The position numbers were made by a program, and so were the translations under genes. Positions 18,855-27,695 of a stretch of DNA of 37,349 bases are shown piece by piece (position 1 is the stretch's first letter; every line of letters begins with the position of its first letter). The stretch is from Aeromonas cavernicola. Lineage in GTDB: Bacteria; Pseudomonadota; Gammaproteobacteria; Enterobacterales; Aeromonadaceae. Below the pieces are notes generated by a model that was not told the DNA's origin, did not search any database, and saw only the letters and a list, made by a program, of their open reading frames with translations. The stretch is from contig NZ_PGGC01000090.1 of the NCBI RefSeq assembly GCF_002795305.1, positions 1-37,349 on the forward strand, given 5' to 3'.

Positions 18855-19071
18855 ATGTAGCTTATCCCTGTGCAATTATTTGGTAAGAGCTAAAAGGATC
18901 AGGACTGCAACACCGATGGTGCCCCTTGAAACTCTTTATTTATAGTTGGCACAATAAGGTTAGCGGAAAAAAATAAATTGGCTGCAAATCGGGGCTATTT
19001 GTCTCAGCCATTGTCGTATCAAGCGGCTTGCGAAGTGGGGGACAGAGCTAGGTGGGGATAAAAAGGAGAGA

Positions 19072-19095
19072 AGGAGCCTGAGGATTCAGGCTCCT
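19072..19095 (-). terminator. Probable intrinsic terminator of the ketoacyl synthase gene
   Basis: A 10-bp inverted repeat (aggagcctga and tcaggctcct) with a 4-nt loop lies 8 nt after the stop codon of the minus-strand gene. On that strand it is followed by TTCTCTCCTTTTT, a pyrimidine-rich tail that fits intrinsic termination moderately well. Confidence 0.6.
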
Positions 19096-19103
19096 GATGA
19101 GGA

Positions 19104-20192
19104 TCAGGCCTCGTTGGCGTGAGCCTTCTGGCAACCTTCGACGGCGTGGGCAATCAGTTCCAGTGCGCTCTTGTCGCAGGGGGGAAGTTCGGCATCGCAC
19201 GCCTTGATGGGGGTGACGCGATCGCCCCACTTGATGATGGCAGCGCCCCAGGTCAGGCCGGCGCCGAAGGCGGCGGTCAGCAGATAGGAGTTCGGCTTGA
19301 CGCGGCCCTGCTCCAGCGCTTCGCACAGGGCGATGGGCACAGTGGCGGCGGAGGTGTTGCCGTAGTTTTCGATGTTGACCATCACCTTCTCCATCGGCGC
19401 ATTCATCCGTTTGGCGAGGGTCTCGATGATACGGATATTGGCCTGATGGGGAACGATCAGGTCGACCTGCTCCGGCGCAATACCGGCCTGCGCCAGCACA
19501 GTGCTGGTGGCTTCACCCATGCCGCGCACGGCGCGTTTGAAGATCTCCGGTCCTTCGAAGTTGAAGGTGAACAGACCATCGATGTCGGCAAAACGCACCC
19601 GATCGGTACCGAAGTTCGGTACGTGCAGGATCTCCCGCGCTTCGCTGTCGCAGCCCAGCTTGTTGGCAATCAGGCCACACTCCTGCTCGCTCGCCTCGAT
19701 CACCACGGCACCGGCACCATCGCCAAACAGTACGGCGGTATCGCGGCGTGCCCAGTCCAGCAGGTAGGTGAGGCGCTCAGCGCCAATCACCAGCACCTTC
19801 TTCATCATTCCGGTCTGCACCAGCGAGGTGGCGACGGAGAGGGAGTAGACGAAACCGGTGCAGGCCGCGTTGAGATCAAACACGGCAGCGTTGACGGCGC
19901 CCAGCTTCTTTTGCACCGCAGAGGCGGCGCTTGGCAGCAGATTGTCCGGAGTGGCGGTAGCCAGGATGATGCCATCGAGGTCGCTTGCTTCCAGACCGGC
20001 GCAGGCCAGTGCGCGGCGACCGGCCAGGGTGGCGAGATCCGAGGTGCTGACATGGGAGATCCGGCGGGCCTTGATGCCGGTGCGCGGATAGATCCACTCA
20101 TCTGACGTATCCATGATGGTGCTGAGGTCATCGTTGGTCAGCACGGAGGGAGGCAGGCATTTGCCCCAGCCGGTGATATTGGCGTATTTCAT
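19104..20192 (-). CDS. Beta-ketoacyl-ACP synthase III family protein (FabH-like)
   Basis: FabH-type enzymes condense acyl-CoA with malonyl-ACP to start fatty acid or secondary lipid synthesis. The catalytic triad is visible: Cys in [13 protein letters not shown], His in [13 protein letters not shown] and Asn in [14 protein letters not shown]. The CoA-site region [11 protein letters not shown] is also present. From ATG 20192 the protein has 362 residues. E. coli FabH has 317, and the extra 35-40 residues come after the usual end ([14 protein letters not shown]). It is not in a plsX-fabH-fabD cluster, so it is probably a second, specialised synthase. It is single, divergent from a LysR gene, and has its own strong-looking promoter. 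Confidence 0.9.
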   Translation of the reverse strand: MKYANITGWGKCLPPSVLTNDDLSTIMDTSDEWIYPRTGIKARRISHVSTSDLATLAGRRALACAGLEASDLDGIILATATPDNLLPSAASAVQKKLGAVNAAVFDLNAACTGFVYSLSVATSLVQTGMMKKVLVIGAERLTYLLDWARRDTAVLFGDGAGAVVIEASEQECGLIANKLGCDSEAREILHVPNFGTDRVRFADIDGLFTFNFEGPEIFKRAVRGMGEATSTVLAQAGIAPEQVDLIVPHQANIRIIETLAKRMNAPMEKVMVNIENYGNTSAATVPIALCEALEQGRVKPNSYLLTAAFGAGLTWGAAIIKWGDRVTPIKACDAELPPCDKSALELIAHAVEGCQKAHANEA

Positions 20193-20241
20193 CTTGTTAC
20201 CGCTTCTCAAAGTGGATCGCCCGCGGGCGGAAAATCGTGCA

Positions 20242-20270
20242 ATTATGCCGTACGAGACAACCACTGTCAT
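20242..20270 (-). promoter_or_regulatory. Sigma-70 promoter of the ketoacyl synthase gene
   Basis: On the minus strand, ATGACA (20270-20265) and CATAAT (20247-20242) are separated by exactly 17 bp. Each hexamer matches five of six consensus bases. The expected transcript starts about 40-45 nt before ATG 20192. Confidence 0.65.
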
Positions 20271-20278
20271 CTTGTGGT
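20260..20278. promoter_or_regulatory. Candidate operator overlapping the -35 element
   Basis: An interrupted dyad, ACCAC-N9-GTGGT, overlaps the -35 box of the minus-strand promoter. It lies in the 226-bp divergent region before the LysR gene, where such regulators usually bind. The arms are only 5 bp, so it may be chance. Confidence 0.25.
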
Positions 20279-20418
20279 CATGGTTATGTGCAGGGGGCTC
20301 AGCTGTGCCATCTGGTCGCAAAGGGCTGCAACGTGCTGAACATGGCTGGAAATTTTGCTTAAAACGCGGGACTCCTCTGCCCTAAGATAGGCGTTTCGCC
20401 ACCGATGAGGGTATCTCC

Positions 20419-21360
20419 TTGCTCAGAGCCAATCTCAACTTGTTGCCGACCCTCAAGGTGCTGCTGGAGACCCGCAATATCAGCCGCGCCGCCGAGCTGC
20501 TGCACCTGAGCCAACCCTCCATCAGCAAGCAGTTGGCCCAGTTGCGTAGCGAGTTTGACGACGAGCTGTTGGTACGGGAGGGGCAACGCTGGTTGCTGAC
20601 GCCACGGGCCGAACTGTTGGCAGCCAAGCTGGCGGATTCTCTCGGTGCGCTGGAGCGACTCTATGAGGCGCCCGGATTTGACCCGAGCCGCTGCGAACGG
20701 GTGTTCCGGCTCGCCTCTTCCGATTACGTGGCCCAGCATATCCTGCCCGATATCTGCGCTGCACTCGCCAACGAGGCGCCGTTGGCGGCGCTGGAGTACA
20801 GCTTGTGGGACAAGCGTCAGCTGCCGCAGTTGTGGCAGTCCGAGCTGGATCTGGTCTCCACCATCACCGAGCAGGTACCGGAGCAGATCCGTGGTCTGCA
20901 TCAGGGGGAAGATCGACTGGCGGTGCTGATGGGACGTCACTATCCGCTGGCTGGCAAGGCATTGAGTCTCGATGACTATCTCGCCTGGCCTCACCTGCAG
21001 GTGAGTGGCGGTGGCGACAAGGACAGCCCGATGGAGCAGGTATTGGCGCCGCAGGGACTGAGTCGGCGCTGGTTTGCCCGAGTCCCCTTCTTTCAGGCGG
21101 CGGTGGAGGTGTTGCTGCGCACCGATTGCCTGATGACCACTCCGGCTCATCTCGCCTGGCAGCTCTCCTGCGGCCATGAGCTCACCTTTGTCGACCTGCC
21201 CTTTGCTACCCGCGACCAGCAGTATCATCTGCTGTGGCATCAGCGCCACCATCAGGATCCGGCCCACCGCTGGTTTCGCGAGCTGGCTTATCCCTTCCTG
21301 CGGGATCACCTGCAACGCACCGTCGGCGAGAGTCGCAAGCTGCTCGATCTCGGCGGTTAG
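20419..21360 (+). CDS. LysR-family transcriptional regulator
   Basis: This is a 313-residue LysR-type regulator. The N-terminal winged helix-turn-helix spans about residues 5-65 (NISRAAELLHLSQPSISKQLAQLRSEFDDELLVREG). The co-inducer-binding domain begins near residue 95 (VFRLASSDYVAQHILPDICAAL). The start is TTG 20419, eight bases after GAGG. No ATG start gives the complete helix-turn-helix. It is divergent from the ketoacyl synthase gene, its most likely target by the usual LysR arrangement. The inducer is unknown. A LysE-type exporter follows 127 bp downstream. Confidence 0.9.
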   Translation: MLRANLNLLPTLKVLLETRNISRAAELLHLSQPSISKQLAQLRSEFDDELLVREGQRWLLTPRAELLAAKLADSLGALERLYEAPGFDPSRCERVFRLASSDYVAQHILPDICAALANEAPLAALEYSLWDKRQLPQLWQSELDLVSTITEQVPEQIRGLHQGEDRLAVLMGRHYPLAGKALSLDDYLAWPHLQVSGGGDKDSPMEQVLAPQGLSRRWFARVPFFQAAVEVLLRTDCLMTTPAHLAWQLSCGHELTFVDLPFATRDQQYHLLWHQRHHQDPAHRWFRELAYPFLRDHLQRTVGESRKLLDLGG

Positions 21361-21380
21361 CCTCAGTCAGTTGTGTGGCA

Positions 21381-21399
21381 CCATAGCCATTGGTTATGG
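21381..21399. promoter_or_regulatory. Imperfect palindrome upstream of the LysE-type exporter
   Basis: The 19-bp sequence CCATAGCCATTGGTTATGG is an inverted repeat with 9-bp arms, one mismatch and a 1-bp centre. It lies about 90 bp before the exporter start and 20 bp after the LysR stop. It could be a regulator site; no protein is assigned. Confidence 0.3.
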
Positions 21400-21487
21400 A
21401 ATCTATTAATAACTTTCACGACAGGCATAATGGCTCAGCCCGTACCCTGAGTGCAGGTCATCATATCGAGCACAAAAGAGGAAAAGC

Positions 21488-22096
21488 ATGGAACTGACGA
21501 GTTGGCTGGCACTGGCCGCAATCTGCGTGATGGGCGCTATCAGCCCGGGGCCGAGCCTGGCACTGATTATCCGCAACACGGTGCAGGGCGGGCAGGGGCA
21601 CGGTGTGGCCACCGCGCTTGGCCACGGCTTCGGGGTTGGTATCTATGCGCTGGTCACCGCACTGGGTCTCTCCATTTTGATCACCCAGACCCCGATCCTG
21701 TTTGATCTGATCCGCTACGGCGGCGCCGCGTTTCTTGCTTGGCTCGGAGTGAAAGCCCTGCTGGCAAAACCTGCCAGTAGTGAAGCGAATGAAGAGGTGC
21801 ATCAGTTGCGCGGTCGGCAGGGGGCCTTTGAAGGTTTTATGGTTGCCTTCCTTAACCCCCAGCTGGCGGTTTTCTTCATCGCTCTGTTCAGTCAGTTTGT
21901 GCGCGCCGATACTGGCTGGAGCGAAGGGGGCATCATGATGCTCACCGCGGGCGGGATCGATGCCGTCTGGTATGTGCTGGTGGCGTTGGTGCTCTCGCGC
22001 GGGCCAGTGCTGGTGTGGCTTAAAGCCAAATCCTTTGTGATCGATAAGGTGAGCGGCTTGGTGCTGCTGGGATTGGCCTTGAAGGTGGTTATCTAA
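21488..22096 (+). CDS. LysE/RhtB-family amino acid exporter
   Basis: This is a 202-residue inner-membrane exporter with about six hydrophobic segments. The N-terminal signature ICVMGAISPGPSLALIIRNTVQGGQGHGVATALGHGFGVGIYAL contains the conserved SPGP turn and the GxxxGxGH-type helix of the RhtB group. FLAWLGVKALL and FMVAFLNPQLAVFF are further family marks. RhtB-type proteins export homoserine, threonine, lysine or similar amino acids; the substrate cannot be read here. ATG 21488 has AGAGGAAAAG upstream. It is read in the same direction as the LysR gene but is separated by 127 bp containing a palindrome. Confidence 0.92.
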   Translation: MELTSWLALAAICVMGAISPGPSLALIIRNTVQGGQGHGVATALGHGFGVGIYALVTALGLSILITQTPILFDLIRYGGAAFLAWLGVKALLAKPASSEANEEVHQLRGRQGAFEGFMVAFLNPQLAVFFIALFSQFVRADTGWSEGGIMMLTAGGIDAVWYVLVALVLSRGPVLVWLKAKSFVIDKVSGLVLLGLALKVVI

Positions 22097-22193
22097 TCCT
22101 GCATTTTGCGGATACCTTAAGCGGGATCAAGGCACGCGGGTGGTGAATGGGCTAGAGTAGCGCCCATTTGCTGTCCGCCCTGATCCCGAGACC

Positions 22194-24053
22194 ATGCACC
22201 AGAACAAGCACCCGTTAAGCCATAACAACCGGTTGGAGCTGCTGGCTCCGGCCAAAAACCTCGCCTATGGCATCGAAGCCATCAACCATGGTGCCGATGC
22301 TGTCTACATGGGCGGCCCTGCCTTTGGCGCCCGCAGTGCGGCGGGCAACTCCATCGAGGATATCGAAGCGCTGGCACGTCACGCCCACCGTTTCGGTGCC
22401 CAAGTCTTTGTCGCCTTCAACACCCTGCTGCACGATCACGAGCTGGAGCAGGCGCGGCGGCTGACCCACCAAATTTACGAAGCCGGTGCCGATGCGCTTA
22501 TCGTGCAGGATATGGGACTGCTGGCGCTGGATTTGCCTCCCATCGCGCTTCATGCCAGTACCCAGACCGACAACCGCACGCCGGAGAAGGTGAAGTTTCT
22601 GCAGGATGTGGGTTTCTCTCAGGTGGTGCTGGCGCGCGAACTGTCTCTTGCTCAGATCCGCGAGATCAGTGCCGCGACCAATGTGCAGCTGGAGTTCTTT
22701 ATCCACGGTGCGCTCTGTGTCTCCTACAGCGGCCAGTGCAATATCAGCCATGCCCGTACCGGCCGCAGTGCCAACCGTGGCGAGTGTGCCCAGCTCTGTC
22801 GCCTGCCCTGCTCGCTGCAAAAGCCGGACGGTGAAGTGCTGGTGGCCGACAGCCACCTGCTGTCACTCAAGGATATGGATCAGACTGACAACCTGGAGGC
22901 ATTGATCGAGGCGGGGATCCGCTCCTTCAAGATCGAGGGGCGTCTCAAGGGGCTCGACTACGTCAAGAACGTTACCGCCTGGTATCGCCAGAAGCTGGAC
23001 GCCATTCTGGATAGCCGCTCCGATCTGGTGGCCGCCTCTGCGGGTCGTTGCAGCTACAGCTTCACGCCTGACCCCAAGAAGAGCTTCAACCGCGGCAGCA
23101 CCGACTATTTCCTCCATGGCCGCCAGCAGGGGATCGACTCCACCAAAAGCCCGAAATATGTGGGTGAACCGCTGGGGCGTGTCACCAAGGTGACCCGTGA
23201 CGGTATCGAGATTGACGGCAAACAGGTCACCCTCAACAACGGCGACGGTTTGGGCTTCTTCAAGCCGAACAACGAGCTGGTGGGGATGCGCCTCAACAAA
23301 GTCGAAGGTAAGCAGTTACTCCTGTCAGAACGCATGCCGGGGCTAAAGGTGGGGACCGAAATCTACCGCAACCACGATCAGGCTTTCAGCAAGATGCTGG
23401 AGAAGGCGAGCGCGGATCGCCGCATCCGGGTCGATATGGTGCTGGCTGAGTGCGATGAGGGCGTGATCCTCACGCTCACCGACGAGCAGGGCATCAGTGC
23501 CGCGGTGACCCTGCCTTGCGACAAACAGCCTGCCGACAACCCGGAGCGGGCGTTGCAGCAGGCGCGGGATCAACTTGGCAAACTCGGCAATACCCTGTTT
23601 GTGGCGCGCAAGATTGAGTTGGCATTCACTCACCCGCTATTTATCGCCGCATCACAGCTCAACGGCTTGCGCCGGGATGGTATCGCCGCGCTGGAGGCCG
23701 CACGCGTGGCCAGCTACCAGCGCCCCGAGCGACGGATCGCCCTGCGGGATATCAACTATCCCCAGCACCGTCTCTCCTACCTTGGCAATGTGCTGAACAG
23801 CGCCGCCGAGCAGTTCTTCCGCGAACATGGGGTGGAGCGCATTGCTCCTGCCTATGAGGCGAACAAGGAGGAGCGGGAAGTGGTGCTGATGATCACCAAA
23901 CACTGCATCCGCTATAGCCAGAACCTCTGCCCAAACGAGGTGCCCGGTCTCAAGGCCGAACCGCTGGAGCTCAAGATGGGTAAAGACACCTTCCGCCTGC
24001 GTTTTGACTGCAACCGCTGCGAAATGCAGGTGATGGGAAGCTTAAAACGTTAG
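22194..24053 (+). CDS. rlhA: RlhA (YdcP), U32-family 23S rRNA C2501 hydroxylase
   Basis: This is a 619-residue U32 'peptidase' family protein. It aligns along its length with E. coli YdcP/RlhA, which is needed for 5-hydroxycytidine at 23S rRNA position 2501, and is too long for the tRNA enzyme TrhP (YegQ). Shared marks are NRLELLAPAKNLAYGIEAINHGADAVYMGGPAFGAR, ALIVQDMG, LHASTQTDNRT, EFFIHGALCVSYSGQCNISHARTGRSANRGECAQLCRLPC, IRSFKIEGR, and the C-terminal MITKHCIRYSQNLCP and FDCNRCEMQVMG. The cysteine groups fit an iron-sulfur site. The protein stops about 30 residues earlier than the E. coli one. ATG 22194 is chosen although no strong ribosome-binding site precedes it. Confidence 0.88.
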   Translation: MHQNKHPLSHNNRLELLAPAKNLAYGIEAINHGADAVYMGGPAFGARSAAGNSIEDIEALARHAHRFGAQVFVAFNTLLHDHELEQARRLTHQIYEAGADALIVQDMGLLALDLPPIALHASTQTDNRTPEKVKFLQDVGFSQVVLARELSLAQIREISAATNVQLEFFIHGALCVSYSGQCNISHARTGRSANRGECAQLCRLPCSLQKPDGEVLVADSHLLSLKDMDQTDNLEALIEAGIRSFKIEGRLKGLDYVKNVTAWYRQKLDAILDSRSDLVAASAGRCSYSFTPDPKKSFNRGSTDYFLHGRQQGIDSTKSPKYVGEPLGRVTKVTRDGIEIDGKQVTLNNGDGLGFFKPNNELVGMRLNKVEGKQLLLSERMPGLKVGTEIYRNHDQAFSKMLEKASADRRIRVDMVLAECDEGVILTLTDEQGISAAVTLPCDKQPADNPERALQQARDQLGKLGNTLFVARKIELAFTHPLFIAASQLNGLRRDGIAALEAARVASYQRPERRIALRDINYPQHRLSYLGNVLNSAAEQFFREHGVERIAPAYEANKEEREVVLMITKHCIRYSQNLCPNEVPGLKAEPLELKMGKDTFRLRFDCNRCEMQVMGSLKR

Positions 24054-24067
24054 CCTATCCTTTTCGT

Positions 24068-24928
24068 TTAAATCCAATTGCCCTCTAATCTCGTTAAGGC
24101 GAAATAAACGCCGCAAAGCATATCATGGCCTGAGGAGTGACCATGAGCGGCTATTTGCTTAAGCGTTATCTCAATATTATTGATTGGTGAGGTGAATAAA
24201 CTAGAAAAAAGCAAACTGTAGCGACTGCTACAGGCATTACTTAACATGGCTGCACTGATATCTGTGGTCCGAGCCAATAAAGGATATAGCTGCAATGAAA
24301 GGGCATGGTGTTTTTGCTTATGGTAGAGATCAAGAACCATCATCACACCTAGGATAAAATCATCAGCAGAGGGGGTGAGTCCGATGCCGAAACCCACTAA
24401 TTGTGCTAATGACGAAGTATTACCATCATTTTTTAGCCATAGAGTGAAATCATCCAATGCACTATGAATACGCTCGATGGTCTTAGTTGGATAGAAGTCC
24501 GATTGGCCATTGAGAATATCGTGCATTCCACCGGAGGGGGGGGATTTCACTAAAAAATCACCGATAATATTCACTAACCGTGTTAGATTACTTGGTGATG
24601 AAAGGTACTTATTTTCTATGCTGTTAATAATCGTCTCGGTATTTTTACCAGCAAGTAAATCAATTAATACACCATGTGAGGTTATTATTTTTCCATTAAT
24701 TAATGAAACTTGGATATTAGGTTGAAAAAACAAGCCTAGGTCACTGCATGCCAATACAGCTGAGCGTGGTGCTAGTGGTGTGTTATCTTTCAATAAAGTG
24801 ACAATAACGTTTTCTGATGTGATAAAATTACAAGCACGACTAAAAGTAGAATGTACGATCAACTGAGATTCTTTAGCGAGTATATCCGGTAATGAAGAAC
24901 AAAATTGCAGGGAGTGTATGCAATACAT
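24068..24928 (-). CDS. DUF2877 family protein (AllH-like)
   Basis: This is a 286-residue protein of the DUF2877 family. It shares with E. coli AllH (YlbF), a component linked to oxamate carbamoyltransferase in allantoin use, the motifs GFGIGLTPSADDFILGVMM and AAHGHSSGHDMLCGVYFAL, and a conserved middle SAAMLSNACSSRYSLLFSSLF. AllF, AllG and other allantoin genes are not nearby, so the role here is open. It lies convergent to rlhA with only 14 bp between the stops. The base composition is much more AT-rich than in rlhA, suggesting acquisition with the next gene. ATG 24928 is preferred over ATG 24940 because AAGGATGG is better spaced. A run of eight G on the + strand (24536-24543) lies inside it. 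Confidence 0.78.
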   Translation of the reverse strand: MYCIHSLQFCSSLPDILAKESQLIVHSTFSRACNFITSENVIVTLLKDNTPLAPRSAVLACSDLGLFFQPNIQVSLINGKIITSHGVLIDLLAGKNTETIINSIENKYLSSPSNLTRLVNIIGDFLVKSPPSGGMHDILNGQSDFYPTKTIERIHSALDDFTLWLKNDGNTSSLAQLVGFGIGLTPSADDFILGVMMVLDLYHKQKHHALSLQLYPLLARTTDISAAMLSNACSSRYSLLFSSLFTSPINNIEITLKQIAAHGHSSGHDMLCGVYFALTRLEGNWI

Positions 24929-25075
24929 AATGAAAACCATCCTTGTTGGGACAGGTAAATAATAACAACGGTCACTATCGTTATTTTCATTTAATATATA
25001 CGATGACCATGAATGCAGTTTATACTAAGTGCACTTTTTTTACTACTATATCGATAACAGCAGACTAGATATTTA

Positions 25076-25111
25076 AATAAATCCCCCCATAATGTTATGG
25101 GGGGATTTATT
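25076..25111 (-). terminator. Intrinsic terminator of the inverse autotransporter gene
   Basis: A near-perfect hairpin (up to 17 bp, with six G-C pairs in the middle and A/T outer pairs, centred at 25093-25094) overlaps the TAA stop at 25110-25112. On the minus strand it runs into ATTTATTTAAATAT, a T-rich but not pure tract. Confidence 0.7.
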
Positions 25112-27695
25112 ACCGTGCCATAATTTCTACTCTAAAGGTAAAACCTTGATCTTCACTGGTTGTCAGGTAGCTATCTTGTTCCGCAATATTAAACCAATTC
25201 ACACCATCTTTGCTACGCTGCCACTGGTATTTAATATAAGTAGCGTCGGTTAATTGTAAATTACCACGGCTAATTTGTCCCGCTGATTCACCGACTAAAC
25301 GTACTTGTGCATAAAGCGTTGTACCAATAGGGAGATTTGTTAATACGCTCTCACCATGTTGGTCGGTGACCTTAAGTTCCTCGACACTGGCTAATGCAGG
25401 CGTAAAATTAACCTCAATCTCTTGTTGGCTATTTGATGTATTAGCTTTAATAAGGGTTATCCCTGCAGCATTATTAGTCAGCGTTATGCGAGCTACCCCA
25501 TTACTGTCGGTCATACTCGTTGCATTGAGTAAGCGGCCATTAGACGTAGACCAATTCACTATTACACCGGCTTTCGCTTTACCAGTTTCATCTACTACTG
25601 TGATGGCAACCTGATTCGTTGCGATACCATCTGCTGCTGCATTATCACGCTCAACCGTCAAACTACCTTCAAGGAACTTGATTTCTCCTGTGAATGGATT
25701 ATCAGGGATAAGCGGGTTTGTCCCATTTGCTTTTTCTTCTCCATCCGTTAAACCATCGCCATCGGTATCTGGATTATTTGGGTCTGTTTTATCAGCTGCT
25801 TCCTGTTGGTCTGATACCCCATCTAAATCCGTATCGATTGGGTTTGGATCGTTTGGATCTAGTGGGTTAGAGCCATTCTTGATCTCTTCAGCATCGGAGA
25901 TGCCATCGTTATCACTATCGGGAGCCAGTGGATTAGTGCCATGTGTTTTTTCTTCCCCATCGTGCAAGCCATCTTTATCCGAATCTGAATTATGTGGGTC
26001 TGTGCCATCGATAATCTCTTGCTCATCGGTTACACCATCCTCGTCAGAGTCAAGAATTTCTGGCTTCTGTGTATTTTTTAGTAATTCAATGCTGGTATAA
26101 GCACTAATTTCATTACCTTTAACATCGCGGACTACTGCAGTAATACCGTAGGTATTGTTATTGCCATCCTCATAAGCAGGGAGTTCTTCTAAGTGAAGAC
26201 TGGCTAAGTTGACATTGTGTAATTGAGAGTCAGATAAATCCATTTTATCAAATAGATGACTGTGCCAAGTAATATCTGAAATGGCGTGTTTACTTTCAAT
26301 GTGTAGATCAATAACAATATCACTACCTTCCAATGCAGTTAATGTGCTAGGTAAGTTAGCAAATAAAGTTTGAATTTTACTGTACTCTAAAACAATTTGA
26401 TTTTTATGTTCAACCAAATCATACCGTAAACCTTGCAATGACTTATTAACTCGACTGCCATCTAGCATATTATCTAACGATGAGCCAATGCGCCACTCCA
26501 AATGAATTCCTGCCTGAGTGTTCTTTTGACCTGCTGATGCTATGGTGTGTGTGGCATCGAACTTTATCAATGGGATTGGTTGATAACCAACTCCTAAGGT
26601 AAGAGCGTAAGGATCTTTGGTTAATTTTTTACTCCCCATGATATCAACATTATCACCAAAATACTTTTCTGCTTTTAATGAAGCGGATAAGCCAGGAGAC
26701 GATGGTAAATAACCTTGGAAATTGATGTCCATGCCTCTAGCAGCTCTTGATTTATAATCTTCAATAATATTGGATTCTTTCCAAGAGCTAATAGGTAAAT
26801 AGATGTTAGATGCAAATTTAGCATAATCTCGCCAAGCTTCTGCACCTACCGTGAAACGTGAAGCATGGCTATCAAAATCTTGGTCATAAAAGGCATTATA
26901 GCCAAGCATCCAGTCATCATAAAAGTGACGTTGACCAATGCCAATATCAGCAGTGACATTCTTTTTTGCCGGTTTTCTGATACCAGCTTGTATAAATGGC
27001 ATGTCATGTTTTTTTTCAGCGATAGGGATTAAAAAATCTATCGATGAATCTGCGATATTTAATTTATCGTCTACAGCTACCTTTACTTTTGCGGTGCCAT
27101 GGCCGATTAAGTTTTGTGTATATTTATTCGCTTCTGCTTCAAAGCTAGATACCGCCAAATCTTGCCAATATTGAGCTTCTTTTTTTACGCTATAACTGGT
27201 TGTTGCCGCCTCTGTATTAGCATGATTATAAGAGTGTCGAGTCACTTTCTCAGTCAATGTTTCATCTAGATCGGTTGCTTGCCTTTCAACCAATTGGTTA
27301 GATATACGGCTGGTGTGCTCTGCTGCGATATTCTCGACAGGCTTGTCTGTCTTGGTAACGTGAATGTCTTTGGTAAGATTTAATGGGTTACTATTTACCA
27401 ATTCAGGTAATTTTTGCTCAGCAGGTAAAAATATTTTTTGGCCAACCGTTACATTTTTTTCGCTTAAATTTTTCGAATTAATAGAAAGCAAAATATGGAC
27501 AGGAATATTATGATCTTTTGCAATGGTTTTTAGCGTTTCACCACTTTTAATTATATAGGTACGTTTATTTTGAGGGACAACTTGGCCTTGAGTTTCATTG
27601 ATATAACTAGTGGCATGAACGACGGGTAAGATAATACTATGGGTAATATACAGTGAGAGCCAGACTAGTTTATAAAAAGACGTTTTGTTAAACAT
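25110..27695 (-). CDS. Intimin/invasin-like inverse autotransporter with LysM and TSP3-type repeats
   Basis: This is an outer-membrane adhesin of 861 residues from ATG 27695 (two more from an in-frame TTG at 27701; residue numbers here count from the TTG). A signal peptide (to about residue 31) precedes a LysM peptidoglycan-binding domain (about 48-92, YIIKSGETLKTIAKDHNIP...VGQKIFLP). A long linker leads to the inverse-autotransporter beta-barrel (about 190-440, with ADIGIGQRHFYDDWMLGYNAFYDQDF and RAARGMDINFQGYLPSSPGLSASLKAEKYFG). A passenger follows: an Ig-like stretch, five Asp-rich repeats of thrombospondin type 3 kind (about 551-668), one Big_1 domain (about 675-768), and an Ig-like end with YQWQRSKDGVNW. 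It is likely surface-exposed and adhesive; the ligand is unknown. It is AT-rich relative to flanking genes. Confidence 0.9.
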   Translation of the reverse strand: MFNKTSFYKLVWLSLYITHSIILPVVHATSYINETQGQVVPQNKRTYIIKSGETLKTIAKDHNIPVHILLSINSKNLSEKNVTVGQKIFLPAEQKLPELVNSNPLNLTKDIHVTKTDKPVENIAAEHTSRISNQLVERQATDLDETLTEKVTRHSYNHANTEAATTSYSVKKEAQYWQDLAVSSFEAEANKYTQNLIGHGTAKVKVAVDDKLNIADSSIDFLIPIAEKKHDMPFIQAGIRKPAKKNVTADIGIGQRHFYDDWMLGYNAFYDQDFDSHASRFTVGAEAWRDYAKFASNIYLPISSWKESNIIEDYKSRAARGMDINFQGYLPSSPGLSASLKAEKYFGDNVDIMGSKKLTKDPYALTLGVGYQPIPLIKFDATHTIASAGQKNTQAGIHLEWRIGSSLDNMLDGSRVNKSLQGLRYDLVEHKNQIVLEYSKIQTLFANLPSTLTALEGSDIVIDLHIESKHAISDITWHSHLFDKMDLSDSQLHNVNLASLHLEELPAYEDGNNNTYGITAVVRDVKGNEISAYTSIELLKNTQKPEILDSDEDGVTDEQEIIDGTDPHNSDSDKDGLHDGEEKTHGTNPLAPDSDNDGISDAEEIKNGSNPLDPNDPNPIDTDLDGVSDQQEAADKTDPNNPDTDGDGLTDGEEKANGTNPLIPDNPFTGEIKFLEGSLTVERDNAAADGIATNQVAITVVDETGKAKAGVIVNWSTSNGRLLNATSMTDSNGVARITLTNNAAGITLIKANTSNSQQEIEVNFTPALASVEELKVTDQHGESVLTNLPIGTTLYAQVRLVGESAGQISRGNLQLTDATYIKYQWQRSKDGVNWFNIAEQDSYLTTSEDQGFTFRVEIMAR
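25698..26051 (-). repeat. Five thrombospondin type 3-like calcium repeats inside the adhesin gene
   Basis: The encoded units each begin with D-S/T-D-x-D-G and end near G-T-D/N-P, for example DSDEDGVTDEQEIIDGTDP, DSDKDGLHDGEEKTHGTNP and DTDGDGLTDGEEKANGTNP. Five units of roughly 22-28 residues occur. The regular acidic spacing is that of calcium-binding TSP3 repeats. The DNA copies have diverged, so this is a coding repeat and not a simple tandem array. Confidence 0.85.

Noticed and set aside
18890-18960. A sigma-54-like element (GGGCAC...TTGCA) upstream of the che operon on the minus strand
   Set aside because: The spacing between the GG and GC dinucleotides is 13 and not the required 10. 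No good sigma-28 element was found either.
19119-20105. A 328-codon + strand frame opposite the ketoacyl synthase
   Set aside because: It is antisense to a gene with an intact Cys-His-Asn triad and promoter; the translation is Gly/His-rich with no recognisable domain.
20359-21315. A 318-codon minus-strand frame opposite the LysR gene
   Set aside because: It is the shadow of the LysR coding sequence; Gln-rich text with no motif and no ribosome-binding site.
25698-26051. Regularly spaced repeats that could suggest a CRISPR or tandem array
   Set aside because: The repetition is at protein level (Asp-rich calcium repeats) with diverged DNA and an uninterrupted reading frame.
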